From NCBI GenBank assembly GCA_038213375.1, contig JBBQTB010000005.1, positions 98,365 to 162,364 on the forward strand: DNA of 64,000 nucleotides, written 5' to 3'. This document shows, one piece after another, positions 35,831-45,100 of this stretch. Below the pieces are notes generated by a model. That model searched no databases, was not told where the DNA came from, and saw only the letters and a program-made list of their open reading frames with translations. A program made the translations under genes and the position numbers. The first letter of the stretch is position 1. Every line of letters starts with the position of its first letter. The stretch comes from JAAUTT01 sp038213375. GTDB lineage: Bacteria > Bacteroidota > Bacteroidia > Bacteroidales > JAAUTT01.

Positions 35831-35851
35831 TAGTATATAGCTTTCAACGGA

Positions 35852-38311
35852 ATGATAAAAATTGCCCGAAATAGTTTAGCTTTTAGTTTATTACTATTCA
35901 TTTCGTCTTTCAGTTGGGCGCAAAATAGTGCATCAATTGAGGGAAATGTTAAGGACGACAATGGCAATTTACTGAGTCATGTAAATGTTTATCTTGACCG
36001 CACATCCTTTGGAACCTCAAGCAATGATAGCGGCTTTTATCGGTTGTTAATTCCATCCGGTAAAGATTTCTCGCTCGCGTTTTCTATGATTGGGTATCAA
36101 AGTCAAAGGCGGGTAGTACATCTTAAAAATGCTGAAATACTGAAAGTTAATATTGTTCTTCGCCAGGAGGTCAGATCCATAGCAGAGGTTTCTGTTAGCA
36201 GTGAAACCGACAGAGTCGGAAACATCAGTCGTATCAGCATGAATGATTTTCAGCTTATACCCAATCCAAGCGGAAACATTGAAACATTAATCAAGACACT
36301 TCCCGGTGTGTCATCATCGAATGAATTAAGTTCACAATATTCGGTACGTGGTGGAAGTTTTGACGAAAACTTAGTGTATGTAAATGATATTGAGATAGTT
36401 CGTCCTTTTTTGATACGTACCGGGCAACAGGAAGGATTAAGCTTTATAAATCCCGACATGGTTTCGTCAGTGAAATTCTCGGCAGGTGGATTCGAAGCCA
36501 GATACGGCGATAAAATGTCGTCAGTGCTTGATGTTGTTTATCGCAGGCCAACGAAATATCAAGTTATAGTTAGCGCGAGTTTGCTGGGGACATCGGTATC
36601 AGCCGAAGGAATATCGAAGAATGGAAAGTTTACTCATATCACAGGTTTTCGATATAAAACATCACAATATCTGTTAAATACGCTAGAAACGAAAGGCGAT
36701 TATAAGCCTGCTTTTACTGATTTACAATCTCTAATTACTTACCAATTTTCGAAGAAACTGGAAGGCAGTTTTCTTGGCAATTTTGCTCAGAATAAATACA
36801 ATTTTGTCCCGCAATCGCGATCGACAAATTTTGGGACGATTACGCAGGTTTATAATCTAACCGTGTTTTATGGTGGTCAGGAAATGGATAAATACCGTTC
36901 GATGTTAGGTGCTTTAACTCTTCAGTATAAACCAATTCAAAAGTTATCCTTAAAACTCATAGGCTCAGCTTACTCCACTTACGAACAGGAAACTTTTGAT
37001 ATAGAAAGCCAATACCTTATTAATGAACTTGATAATACACCAGGCTCAAAAACTTATGGAGACAGTTTGCTAAACCTCGGAGTAGGAGGGATGCTCAATC
37101 ATGCCCGAAATTATCTTTGGGCCAATACATATACAGCATCACATATTGGAACGTTTTTAGCTGGAAATCATCAGCTAAGATGGGCATTGGATTATAAACG
37201 CGAGATAATTACCGATCACTTAAATGAGTGGACCCTGATTGATTCTGCTGGATATTCAACTCCATATTCTCAAAAATCCATTCATTTATATGATGTAGCG
37301 GATGCAAAAAATGAAACCGCTTCCAATCGTTTTTCAGGGTATCTTCAGGATTCATACCAGTTTAGTAGTCAAAAACATAAATTCTTCATTAATGGAGGAA
37401 TTCGTTTCAATTATTGGGATTTTAACACTGAATTTTTGGTAAGTCCACGATTCAGGCTGTCCATCAAACCCGGTTGGAATCGCGATATAATGTTACATAT
37501 TGCCACAGGAATTTATTATCAACCTGCATTTTACAAGGAGATGCGTGATTTTCATGGAAAGCTTAATTCTCAAATTTTAGCCCAACAGAGCATTCATTTT
37601 GTTGGTGGAGGCGACTATCATTTTTCTCTATGGGACCGCCCATTTATTTTTACTTCGGAATTGTATTTCAAGCAACTGCAAAAACTTATACCATACAAAG
37701 TTGATAATGTTCGCATTCGCTATACTGCTGAAAATAATGCAAAAGGATATGCCACCGGGATTGATTTTAAATTAAATGGTGAATTTGTTCCAGGAGTTGA
37801 ATCATGGGCAAGTTTGTCTCTCCTGAAAACGGAAGAAGATATTATTGGCGATTTTTATATTAGCAAAAACGGTAACCGCATAGAACCTGGTTATTTTCCA
37901 ATGCCAACAGACCAGCGAGTTAATTTTAATTTATACTTTCAGGACTACCTACCCAACAACCCAACTTTGCAAATGCATTTGAACCTGGTTTATGGAAGTA
38001 GTTTGCAGGTTAGTCCTCCAATGCCTGCGCGTTTCGATCAAACATTTCCAATAGGCCCATACCGACGTGTAGACATGGGTTTTTCGAAGATATTCAAAAG
38101 TGAAAATCATGTAAGTAATGTTGAATGGATCAACAAATTCAAAGAATTTGTAGTAAGCCTCGAATTCTTCAATCTTTTAAACATTAATAACAAAGCTTCA
38201 TACCTATGGGTGCGCACAATTTCTAATCAGGAAAATTTACCCAATGAATTTGCAGTGCCAAATTATCTTACTTCGAGAAGGATAAATTTGAAGTTGGTTA
38301 TAAGGTTTTAA
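35852..38311 (+). CDS. TonB-dependent receptor with carboxypeptidase-like N-terminal domain
   Basis: 819 residues. Signal peptide (SLLLFISSFSWAQ), carboxypeptidase-like domain (SIEGNVKDDNGNLLSHVNVYLD, GFYRLLIPSG), plug with IETLIKTLPGVSSSNELSSQYSVRGGSFDENLVYVND in pieces typical of the family, and a 22-strand barrel ending LKLVIRF. No SusD partner follows. Such receptors import vitamin, metal or glycan ligands with TonB energy; the ligand is unknown here. Confidence 0.93.
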   Translation: MIKIARNSLAFSLLLFISSFSWAQNSASIEGNVKDDNGNLLSHVNVYLDRTSFGTSSNDSGFYRLLIPSGKDFSLAFSMIGYQSQRRVVHLKNAEILKVNIVLRQEVRSIAEVSVSSETDRVGNISRISMNDFQLIPNPSGNIETLIKTLPGVSSSNELSSQYSVRGGSFDENLVYVNDIEIVRPFLIRTGQQEGLSFINPDMVSSVKFSAGGFEARYGDKMSSVLDVVYRRPTKYQVIVSASLLGTSVSAEGISKNGKFTHITGFRYKTSQYLLNTLETKGDYKPAFTDLQSLITYQFSKKLEGSFLGNFAQNKYNFVPQSRSTNFGTITQVYNLTVFYGGQEMDKYRSMLGALTLQYKPIQKLSLKLIGSAYSTYEQETFDIESQYLINELDNTPGSKTYGDSLLNLGVGGMLNHARNYLWANTYTASHIGTFLAGNHQLRWALDYKREIITDHLNEWTLIDSAGYSTPYSQKSIHLYDVADAKNETASNRFSGYLQDSYQFSSQKHKFFINGGIRFNYWDFNTEFLVSPRFRLSIKPGWNRDIMLHIATGIYYQPAFYKEMRDFHGKLNSQILAQQSIHFVGGGDYHFSLWDRPFIFTSELYFKQLQKLIPYKVDNVRIRYTAENNAKGYATGIDFKLNGEFVPGVESWASLSLLKTEEDIIGDFYISKNGNRIEPGYFPMPTDQRVNFNLYFQDYLPNNPTLQMHLNLVYGSSLQVSPPMPARFDQTFPIGPYRRVDMGFSKIFKSENHVSNVEWINKFKEFVVSLEFFNLLNINNKASYLWVRTISNQENLPNEFAVPNYLTSRRINLKLVIRF

Positions 38312-38312
38312 C

Positions 38313-38517
38313 TGTTGAAAAGACCTGTCAGGTTGAAAAGACCGGTTGAAAAGACCTGTCAGGTTTCAAAGACCTGTCAGGTCTGATCACAATTTGACGG
38401 TTCTATCTGTTGAAAGACTTGACAGGTTTCAAAAACCTGACAGGTCTGATCACAATTTGACGGTTCTATCTGTTGAAAAACCTGTCAGGTTTCAAAAACC
38501 TGACAGGTTTTTCAACA
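38313..38517. repeat. Palindromic tandem repeat block (acctgtcaggt units)
   Basis: Right after the TonB receptor stop. Two units of 64 and 63 bp (38346-38409 and 38410-38472) share the spacer ctgatcacaatttgacggtt and each carries two 11-bp palindromes acctg-t/a-caggt. A partial unit precedes them. The block ends in a large hairpin: perfect 22-bp arms (38471-38492 and 38496-38517). It has no coding sense, although an ORF with repeated peptides crosses it. It may act as terminator and as a REP-like element. Confidence 0.85.
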
Positions 38518-38637
38518 AATTTATATTTAACATAACACTAGCAGACATTTTGTTTTTTTAAGAAATGCCACCAGATTTGTAGGTGATATGTTTTATTAAA
38601 AAAAACTAAATTAAAAACTGAATGAAAAGATTGAATC

Positions 38638-38665
38638 TTGTTTTAGGTTATAAAGTCTATCTTTG
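38638..38665 (+). promoter_or_regulatory. Bacteroidota-type promoter for the GT51 gene
   Basis: TTG at 38638-38640 and TATCTTTG at 38658-38665 with 17 bp between them. The ATG at 38675 follows 9 bp after, so the leader is extremely short. Confidence 0.6.
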
Positions 38666-38674
38666 CAAATTTAA

Positions 38675-40645
38675 ATGAAAAATTTAATGCTAAACCGATA
38701 TATTAAGGTAATATTCATACTATTATTAGTTTTAATTGCAACCTATTTTGGAGTAAGAAAGTATGTACTCAATCAGGTATTACATAGATTGACAATAAAG
38801 ACTGAAATGAATTTTAATTTGAAAATTGGATATTCGGAGGCAGGTTTTGTTGGATTTAAAACAATTTTAATTCGCAATTTTACAATTCTTTCTCAAGGCA
38901 GCGATACAATAGTTAGGGCCGATTCTCTTGAGGTATCACCTAAACTTATTCAGTTACTGTTCGGTAAAATGCGAATCTCAGAATTATTTATCAGTCATTC
39001 CAATGTTTATTTCGACGTGCATCTTCTTCGCTTATTTAAGAATAGGTATCAGACATCGCCCAAAGATTCTGCATCCCAACCCAAAGAAGCAAGTTTTGCA
39101 CGAATGTTAAATTCTATACAAAGACAGTTATTCACCGTCATTCCCAAAGAAATTACCATTCGGAATACAGAGTTAGTTTATCGACGGGATTCTATCTTTG
39201 CATCCATTTATTGTGAATATTTTTCGTACGGCAAAAGACAGTTTTCAGGTGAGCTGCTTCTGGCAGATAATTCAATAAAAGAAAGATGTGTAGTGAGGGG
39301 GTTTCTTGATCTGGGAGACCATACTATCACGGCCACCATTGGCCATTCAGACACGGCGCTGACTAAACTTCCTTATATCGGACCTCGGTGGCAGGCAATG
39401 CTTGGTTTTGATACACTGCAATTTTCGGCTCACTTTGAAGATGTTGACGATAATCTTCTCGACATTAAAGGTGCCGTGTTTGCAAAGAATCTGACTATAC
39501 AACATAAACGAATAGGCCCAGACCCGGTAATAACAAACTCCATGCAGGTTAATTTCACCTTACATGCAGGCAATAAGTTTATTGAACTCGATAGTACATC
39601 CATGGTCCGTATTAATCGTTTCTCTTTCTCACCCTATGGCAGGTTTGAAAGCGGTACATCAAAAAAGTTTGCTTGTGCTTTTATATACAAGGAGTTTGAT
39701 GCCCAGGAATTATTTGAATCGATGCCCGAAGGATTATTTTCCAATTTTGCGGGAATTGTTACAGAAGGAAAACTTGCCTATCAAATGCATGCAGCGGTGG
39801 ATTTTGGTTTGCCCGATAGTGTTCAGTTCGAATCAAAGTTGGAAAACAAAGGGTTTAAGATAAAAAAGTATGGAGTAACCGATTTTCGGATTATGAATGG
39901 TGCATTCGTTCAGGAGGTTTATGATAATGACCATTTTGTGAAATCCATACTTGTAGGCTCCAATAATCCCGATTTCATTTTATTGGAACAAATTTCTACT
40001 TATTTAAGATCATCTGTTTTAACTGCCGAGGATGGTGATTTTTTTTATCACAAAGGGTTTAATGAGAGAGCCTTCAGAGAGTCAATAGCCACTAACCTCA
40101 AAGAGAGCCGTTTTGCGCGTGGAGGCAGTACAATATCCATGCAATTGGTAAAGAATGTGTTTCTGAGCCGCAAGAAAACTATTTCACGAAAAGTGGAGGA
40201 GGCTCTTATTGTTTGGATGATTGAGAACTTGCACCTTACATCTAAACAACGGATGTTTGAGGTTTATTTGAATATTATTGAATGGGGCCCCGGCATTTAT
40301 GGGATTAAACCAGCTGCCCGGTTTTATTTTAACAAAACTCCCGGAGCTTTAAGTTTATCAGAAAGTATCTATTTGTCAAGTCTGGTACCACGTCCGAAAG
40401 CATTTCGCTATGCCTTTATATCAAATGGTGTTTTACGCGATTACTTTGGAAACTATTTTCGGCTGTTAAGCAGTATCATGTTGCGTCGAAATCAAATTAC
40501 TACTGCTGATACATTTAATTTAGCGCCAAATATAACATTAACAGGAGAAGCTAAAAAATATCTTACATCACCGGATACTGTTGCCAGAGAAGATTCTCTA
40601 TTCTTTGTCGAACCTAAACAGCTTCCCATGTTTAAGCTAGATTGA
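38675..40645 (+). CDS. Monofunctional GT51 peptidoglycan glycosyltransferase with AsmA-like N-terminal part
   Basis: 656 residues. One membrane helix (VIFILLLVLIATYFG), about 400 residues of AsmA-like periplasmic beta strands (KIGYSEAGFVGFKTILIRNF, VRADSLEVSPKLIQLLFGKM), then the GT51 domain: TAEDGDFFYHKGFN with catalytic Glu452, ARGGSTISMQLVKN, RKVEEALIVWMIE and YLNIIEWGPGIYGI. No transpeptidase domain follows. It would polymerise lipid II glycan strands at the inner membrane. The long N-terminal extension is a Bacteroidota trait and may dock other envelope proteins. Confidence 0.88.
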   Translation: MKNLMLNRYIKVIFILLLVLIATYFGVRKYVLNQVLHRLTIKTEMNFNLKIGYSEAGFVGFKTILIRNFTILSQGSDTIVRADSLEVSPKLIQLLFGKMRISELFISHSNVYFDVHLLRLFKNRYQTSPKDSASQPKEASFARMLNSIQRQLFTVIPKEITIRNTELVYRRDSIFASIYCEYFSYGKRQFSGELLLADNSIKERCVVRGFLDLGDHTITATIGHSDTALTKLPYIGPRWQAMLGFDTLQFSAHFEDVDDNLLDIKGAVFAKNLTIQHKRIGPDPVITNSMQVNFTLHAGNKFIELDSTSMVRINRFSFSPYGRFESGTSKKFACAFIYKEFDAQELFESMPEGLFSNFAGIVTEGKLAYQMHAAVDFGLPDSVQFESKLENKGFKIKKYGVTDFRIMNGAFVQEVYDNDHFVKSILVGSNNPDFILLEQISTYLRSSVLTAEDGDFFYHKGFNERAFRESIATNLKESRFARGGSTISMQLVKNVFLSRKKTISRKVEEALIVWMIENLHLTSKQRMFEVYLNIIEWGPGIYGIKPAARFYFNKTPGALSLSESIYLSSLVPRPKAFRYAFISNGVLRDYFGNYFRLLSSIMLRRNQITTADTFNLAPNITLTGEAKKYLTSPDTVAREDSLFFVEPKQLPMFKLD

Positions 40646-40755
40646 GTATGAAGTTCAGGCCTTTCGGTTTTGAGCAATAAAATTTTGATTTAATTGTCAT
40701 GAAGATATCAAGTCAGACTTTGATGTAGGACTTTTTATTATATAAAGTATTTATA

Positions 40756-43700
40756 ATGAATATATTATCAAAAAGGTTACTATATATATTTTTTACCGTT
40801 TTTCTTTTATCTTCTGCCGTTGAAGCCGGAAACATTACTGGAAATATTAAAAAGAACAAAGCAAATACTCCAAGCCTATTTTATAATACCCATTCGCCAT
40901 GGGTTGATTCGGTTTTTAATTCACTCACTCAGGACCAACGGATTTCACAACTTTTTATGGTAGCAGCCTATTCCAATCGCGACCAGCAATATGATGATAA
41001 GCTTACCGCAACTATTCGAAATCATCAGGTGGGAGGATTGATTTTTTTTCAGGGGGGACCCATACGGCAGGCAATCCTAACAAATCATTTTCAAGCAATT
41101 ACTAAAACACCACTTCTGATTGGTATGGATTGTGAATGGGGTCTGGGAATGCGCCTCGATAGCACCATCAGCTATCCCCGGCAAATGATGCTTGGCGCTG
41201 TTTCGGACAATCGACTAATTTACGACATGGGTTATGAAATAGCCGGACAGCTCAAAGATTTGGGTGTATATCTGAATTTCGCTCCGGTTATTGATGTGAA
41301 TAATAATCCCGATAATCCGGTGATTAATAATCGATCGTTTGGTGAGGATAAATATATAGTTGCAAATAAAGGAATAGCCTATATGCAAGGCATGCAAGCA
41401 AATGGAGTGATTGCCACCGCAAAACATTTTCCCGGACACGGCGATACCAATGCCGATTCGCACTTTACTTTTCCAATAATAAAATTCGATACCACCAGAC
41501 TCGACACTTTGGAGCTGTTTCCATTTAAACAGCTCATCAATAACAAACTTGGGGGATTAATGATAGCCCACCTTTTTGTTCCTATGCTCGACTCAACGGT
41601 GAATACTGCATCTACATTATCGTACAAAATTGTAACCGGACTTTTAAAGAAGAAACTGGGGTATAATGGTTTGATTTTTACTGATGCTCTGAACATGAAA
41701 GGGGTTAGCAATTTTTTTAAACCTGGGGAACTTGAAGTTAAAGCAATCCAGGCAGGTAATGATGTGCTTGTTATGCCTTCGGATATCCCCAAAGCGCTGG
41801 CGGCGATTAAGACAGCTATTATTCGCAGAACCATCCGCCAATCACAAATTGACAGTTCCTGTCGTAAAATTCTGGCAGCGAAAGAATGGGCAGGTTTGCA
41901 AAAAATTAAACTTGTCGATATTTCCTCACTCAATAAAAAACTGAATTCACCGGCGGCTGATCTTATTCAAAGGAGGTTGGTTGAATCAGCCATCACGATA
42001 GTAAAAAATCAGCAAAACTTAATTCCTTTAAAATGTCTTGATACACTTCGTATGGCGGTTTTAATTGTTGGAACTGACAAACCAAACAAATTCAGTGAAA
42101 CACTTTCGTTATACAAAGGCTTTGATACTTATTACCTTCCTAAACAAGCTGATAGCACATATATAGATAGCTTGTTTTATAATTTACGCCATTACAATAT
42201 AGTAATAGCTGGTATACTCAATACCGACTACCGACCCACAAGAAATTTTGGAATCACACATGAATCGGTGGCTTTTCTCGATTCATTATCACAAAAAACG
42301 GCAGTTATACTTGATCTGTTTGCAACACCATACTCCCTGGCATATTTTAAACACCTAAATGATTTTAAAGGTATTATTGTCTCTTTCGAGGATCAGCCTA
42401 TTATTCAGGATTATTCAGCACAAATGATATTTGGTGCCATTGGTGCCAAAGGAAAATTATCTGTTACAGCCGCCCCTTCAATTCCCTTTGGAAAGGGTAT
42501 CAATACCGCCGGCAATCTTCGTTTAAAATACACCATACCAGAGGACGTGAACATTGACTCAAACCAACTAACATCAATTGATTCTATTGCAAACGATGCT
42601 ATTCAAAAGGGAGCCACCCCTGGATGCCAGATTTTAGCTGCAAAAAATGGAGTTGTGTTTTACCATAAATCTTTTGGCTATCAAACCTATGATACGATTA
42701 GACGAGTAAAGAATACGGATATTTATGATTTGGCTTCAATCACCAAAATTTCAGCCACCCTACCTTCTGTAATGAAACTTTATGAGGAAGATAAAATAAA
42801 TCTGAAAAATAAACTTTCGGTTTATTTGCCTGAGATGAAAAAAAGTAACAAAAAGGATATCATTTTGCTTGATATGCTCACTCATCAGGCACGTCTCAAG
42901 CCGTTTATTCCTTTTTATGAACGAACCATAGAGCCGTCAAATGCCAAGGAATCAATACTATCGACTACCTATTCGTATGAAAACCCTATAAAACTTGGAC
43001 CAAAGCTATATGCGAATAAGAATATAAGGTATCGCAACGGGTATTACTCTTCAAAGCCCGATATACTCCATGGATTGCAGGTAGCGGACAATTTGTTTAT
43101 TTTAAATTCGTATGCTGATTCTATTTTTTCGATCAGTAAGGAATCAAAGCTACTTTCTGCAAAGGAATACAAATATAGCGATATGGATTTTTATTATCTT
43201 TTCTGGATTGTTGAACGGATTACTCACCAGCCGATGAATGAGTATGTTGAAAAGAATTTTTACAATAAATTAGGTGCCTCCACCATGGGTTATTTACCAC
43301 TAAATCGTTTTGAACCTGATAGGATTCCTCCAACCGAAAACGATGTTATATTCAGAAAACAAGTTGTTCGAGGGTACGTGCACGATCCCGGAGCAGCCAT
43401 GATGGGTGGTGTTTGTGGTCATGCGGGTTTATTTTCCAATGTAAACGACTTGGCAAAGTTGATGCAAATGTATTTAAACAAAGGAACTTACGGTGGAGAG
43501 CAATATTTTAAGCCAGAAACCATCGATTATTTTACCTCTTGTCCTTTTTGTGATAATCATAACCGTCGTGGTATAGGCTTTGATAAGCCTGATATGAGTT
43601 CGGTAGCCGGACCAACATGCCAATGTGTTTCTGCCAGTAGTTTCGGACATTCCGGATTCACAGGCACTTTCACATGGGCTGATCCTGAAACTGGTTTGTT

Positions 43701-43809
43701 GTATATTTTTCTCTCTAACAGGGTTTATCCCGATGCCGGCAACAACAAAATTACTGAGATGGATGTACGTACAAAAATCCAGGAGGTGTTGGCGAAAAGT
43801 ATACGGTAG
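40756..43809 (+). CDS. GH3 beta-N-acetylglucosaminidase fused to a beta-lactamase-family serine hydrolase
   Basis: 1017 residues with a signal peptide (SSAVEAG). Residues ~60-600: NagZ-like GH3 with AKHFPGHGDTNADSH and the nucleophile Asp310 in FTDALNMKGVSN. Residues ~615-1017: class C beta-lactamase/esterase fold with Ser661-x-x-Lys664 (ASITKISAT) and a later HAGLFSNVNDLAKLMQMY block. Fusions of NagZ and a serine hydrolase are a known Bacteroidota pattern and should act on peptidoglycan turnover products, the second domain perhaps as a peptidase or esterase. It follows the GT51 gene by 110 bp on the same strand. Confidence 0.9.
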   Translation: MNILSKRLLYIFFTVFLLSSAVEAGNITGNIKKNKANTPSLFYNTHSPWVDSVFNSLTQDQRISQLFMVAAYSNRDQQYDDKLTATIRNHQVGGLIFFQGGPIRQAILTNHFQAITKTPLLIGMDCEWGLGMRLDSTISYPRQMMLGAVSDNRLIYDMGYEIAGQLKDLGVYLNFAPVIDVNNNPDNPVINNRSFGEDKYIVANKGIAYMQGMQANGVIATAKHFPGHGDTNADSHFTFPIIKFDTTRLDTLELFPFKQLINNKLGGLMIAHLFVPMLDSTVNTASTLSYKIVTGLLKKKLGYNGLIFTDALNMKGVSNFFKPGELEVKAIQAGNDVLVMPSDIPKALAAIKTAIIRRTIRQSQIDSSCRKILAAKEWAGLQKIKLVDISSLNKKLNSPAADLIQRRLVESAITIVKNQQNLIPLKCLDTLRMAVLIVGTDKPNKFSETLSLYKGFDTYYLPKQADSTYIDSLFYNLRHYNIVIAGILNTDYRPTRNFGITHESVAFLDSLSQKTAVILDLFATPYSLAYFKHLNDFKGIIVSFEDQPIIQDYSAQMIFGAIGAKGKLSVTAAPSIPFGKGINTAGNLRLKYTIPEDVNIDSNQLTSIDSIANDAIQKGATPGCQILAAKNGVVFYHKSFGYQTYDTIRRVKNTDIYDLASITKISATLPSVMKLYEEDKINLKNKLSVYLPEMKKSNKKDIILLDMLTHQARLKPFIPFYERTIEPSNAKESILSTTYSYENPIKLGPKLYANKNIRYRNGYYSSKPDILHGLQVADNLFILNSYADSIFSISKESKLLSAKEYKYSDMDFYYLFWIVERITHQPMNEYVEKNFYNKLGASTMGYLPLNRFEPDRIPPTENDVIFRKQVVRGYVHDPGAAMMGGVCGHAGLFSNVNDLAKLMQMYLNKGTYGGEQYFKPETIDYFTSCPFCDNHNRRGIGFDKPDMSSVAGPTCQCVSASSFGHSGFTGTFTWADPETGLLYIFLSNRVYPDAGNNKITEMDVRTKIQEVLAKSIR

Positions 43810-43891
43810 GTTTGATTAAAATTAGTGTTTGCAAGAAATTTAAATTTTACAATTAAATCCAACCAATATGTGATACTAACGCTTAAATAAA

Positions 43892-43932
43892 TAGCCACGA
43901 ATGCACAAACAATTATTCGTGCATTCGTGGCT
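43892..43932. repeat. 14-bp inverted repeat (agccacgaatgcac)
   Basis: Perfect arms agccacgaatgcac / gtgcattcgtggct with a 13-base loop between two convergent genes. Without a T-tract next to the stem it is a weak terminator. Words of the form cacgaatgcac are frequent intergenic repeats in Bacteroidota genomes, so it may be such a repeat. Confidence 0.5.
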
Positions 43933-43969
43933 CAGAATCAATTTTGGTATTTATTTTTTTCCGACTTCT

Positions 43970-44965
43970 TCACTTATTCTCGAAAGCTGAATCAAAGGCC
44001 ACATTAGATGGCTTAAAGTCAACGCTTCTTACAAATTCGCAAGCTTCTTCGGCGCCATGCTCACGATCCATACCACTGTCTTCCCATTCTACTGAGAGAG
44101 GACCCTGATAATTTATACGATTGAAAGCACGAATGATTTCTTCGAAATCGATATTTCCATGTCCAAGACTACGAAAATCCCAGTATCGACGGCGATCGCC
44201 AAAAGGGATATGACCACCAAAAACGCCTACCTCCTTCAAGCCTTCGGACCAACCAACATCTTTCATGTGAACGTTGAAAATGCGGTCGGAAAAGCGATAG
44301 ATAAATTCTACATAATCAACGCCTTGGTAACCAAAATGACTCGGGTCGAAATTAAAACCAAATGCTGGATGAAAATTTAATGCTTTCAAGGCACGTTCTG
44401 CCGAAACAATATCAAAAGCTATTTCTGTTGGATGCACTTCCAGAGCAAATTTCATTCCTATTTTATGAAACTCATCAAGAATTGGAATCCATCGTTTTGC
44501 AAAGTCTTCATAACCATTGTCTATCCATGATTCAGGAACTCCGGGAAATGAATACAATAAATGCCAGATAGAGCTTCCTGTAAAACCATTAACTACATTA
44601 ACACCCAGTCGTTTAGCTGCATGTGCAGTGGCAATCATTTCCTTTGCAGCACGCTGACGAACACCTTCCGGATCGCCATCTCCCCAAACATATTCAGGAA
44701 CAATCGATTTGTGACGTTCGTCGATTTTGTCACAAACACATTGTCCAACCAGATGATTGGAAATAGAATACACTTTCAGGTCATACTTTTTTAGCAAGGC
44801 AATACGTTTAGTGCAATAAGCATTGTCAGCTTTGTCAACTTCAAAATGATTTCCCCAACAGGCAAGTTCAAGTCCATCATAGCCAAATTCATTGGCTTTC
44901 TGGCATAGTACTTCAATATCGAGGTCGGCCCACTGGCCTGTGAAAAGAGTTACTGGTCTGGACAT
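43970..44965 (-). CDS. Sugar phosphate isomerase/epimerase (xylose isomerase-like TIM barrel)
   Basis: 331 residues. TIM-barrel pieces: QKANEFGYDGLELACWGNHF, VNVVNGFTGSSIWHLL, KFALEVHPTEIAFD with metal-ligand Glu, FGFNFDPSHFGYQGVD with Asp and His, NVHMKDVG, and GPLSVEWEDSGMDRE near the end. Such proteins isomerise or epimerise sugars, or cleave/dehydrate 3-keto sugars, in Gfo/Idh/MocA gene clusters. Last gene of a four-gene minus-strand set; separated by 135 bp from the Gfo gene. Confidence 0.9.
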   Translation of the reverse strand: MSRPVTLFTGQWADLDIEVLCQKANEFGYDGLELACWGNHFEVDKADNAYCTKRIALLKKYDLKVYSISNHLVGQCVCDKIDERHKSIVPEYVWGDGDPEGVRQRAAKEMIATAHAAKRLGVNVVNGFTGSSIWHLLYSFPGVPESWIDNGYEDFAKRWIPILDEFHKIGMKFALEVHPTEIAFDIVSAERALKALNFHPAFGFNFDPSHFGYQGVDYVEFIYRFSDRIFNVHMKDVGWSEGLKEVGVFGGHIPFGDRRRYWDFRSLGHGNIDFEEIIRAFNRINYQGPLSVEWEDSGMDREHGAEEACEFVRSVDFKPSNVAFDSAFENK

Positions 44966-45100
44966 ATGAAAATTTTTAGATTTTAGATCTACGATTTTAG
45001 ATTTAGGTGGTTGCGTTTTGTGGTAATAGACTTCACAAAAATTGAGAGAAGTTCATTTGTTTCTTTATTTAAGATCAACTAATAAATCTGTAACGTACAA

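Noticed and set aside
38346..38517. CRISPR-like look of the repeated acctgtcaggt block, and an ORF across it with repeated peptides
   Set aside because: The segments between the repeats are themselves identical, there are only two full units and no cas genes; the ORF is a side effect of a repeat length divisible by or close to three.
41379..41933. 184-codon minus-strand frame inside the GH3/beta-lactamase gene
   Set aside because: Antisense to the catalytic region of the fusion gene, with no signal, motif or neighbour to support it.
43892..43932. Terminator for the GH3/beta-lactamase or TIM-barrel gene
   Set aside because: The stem is good but no T-tract follows on either strand; classed as a repeat instead.
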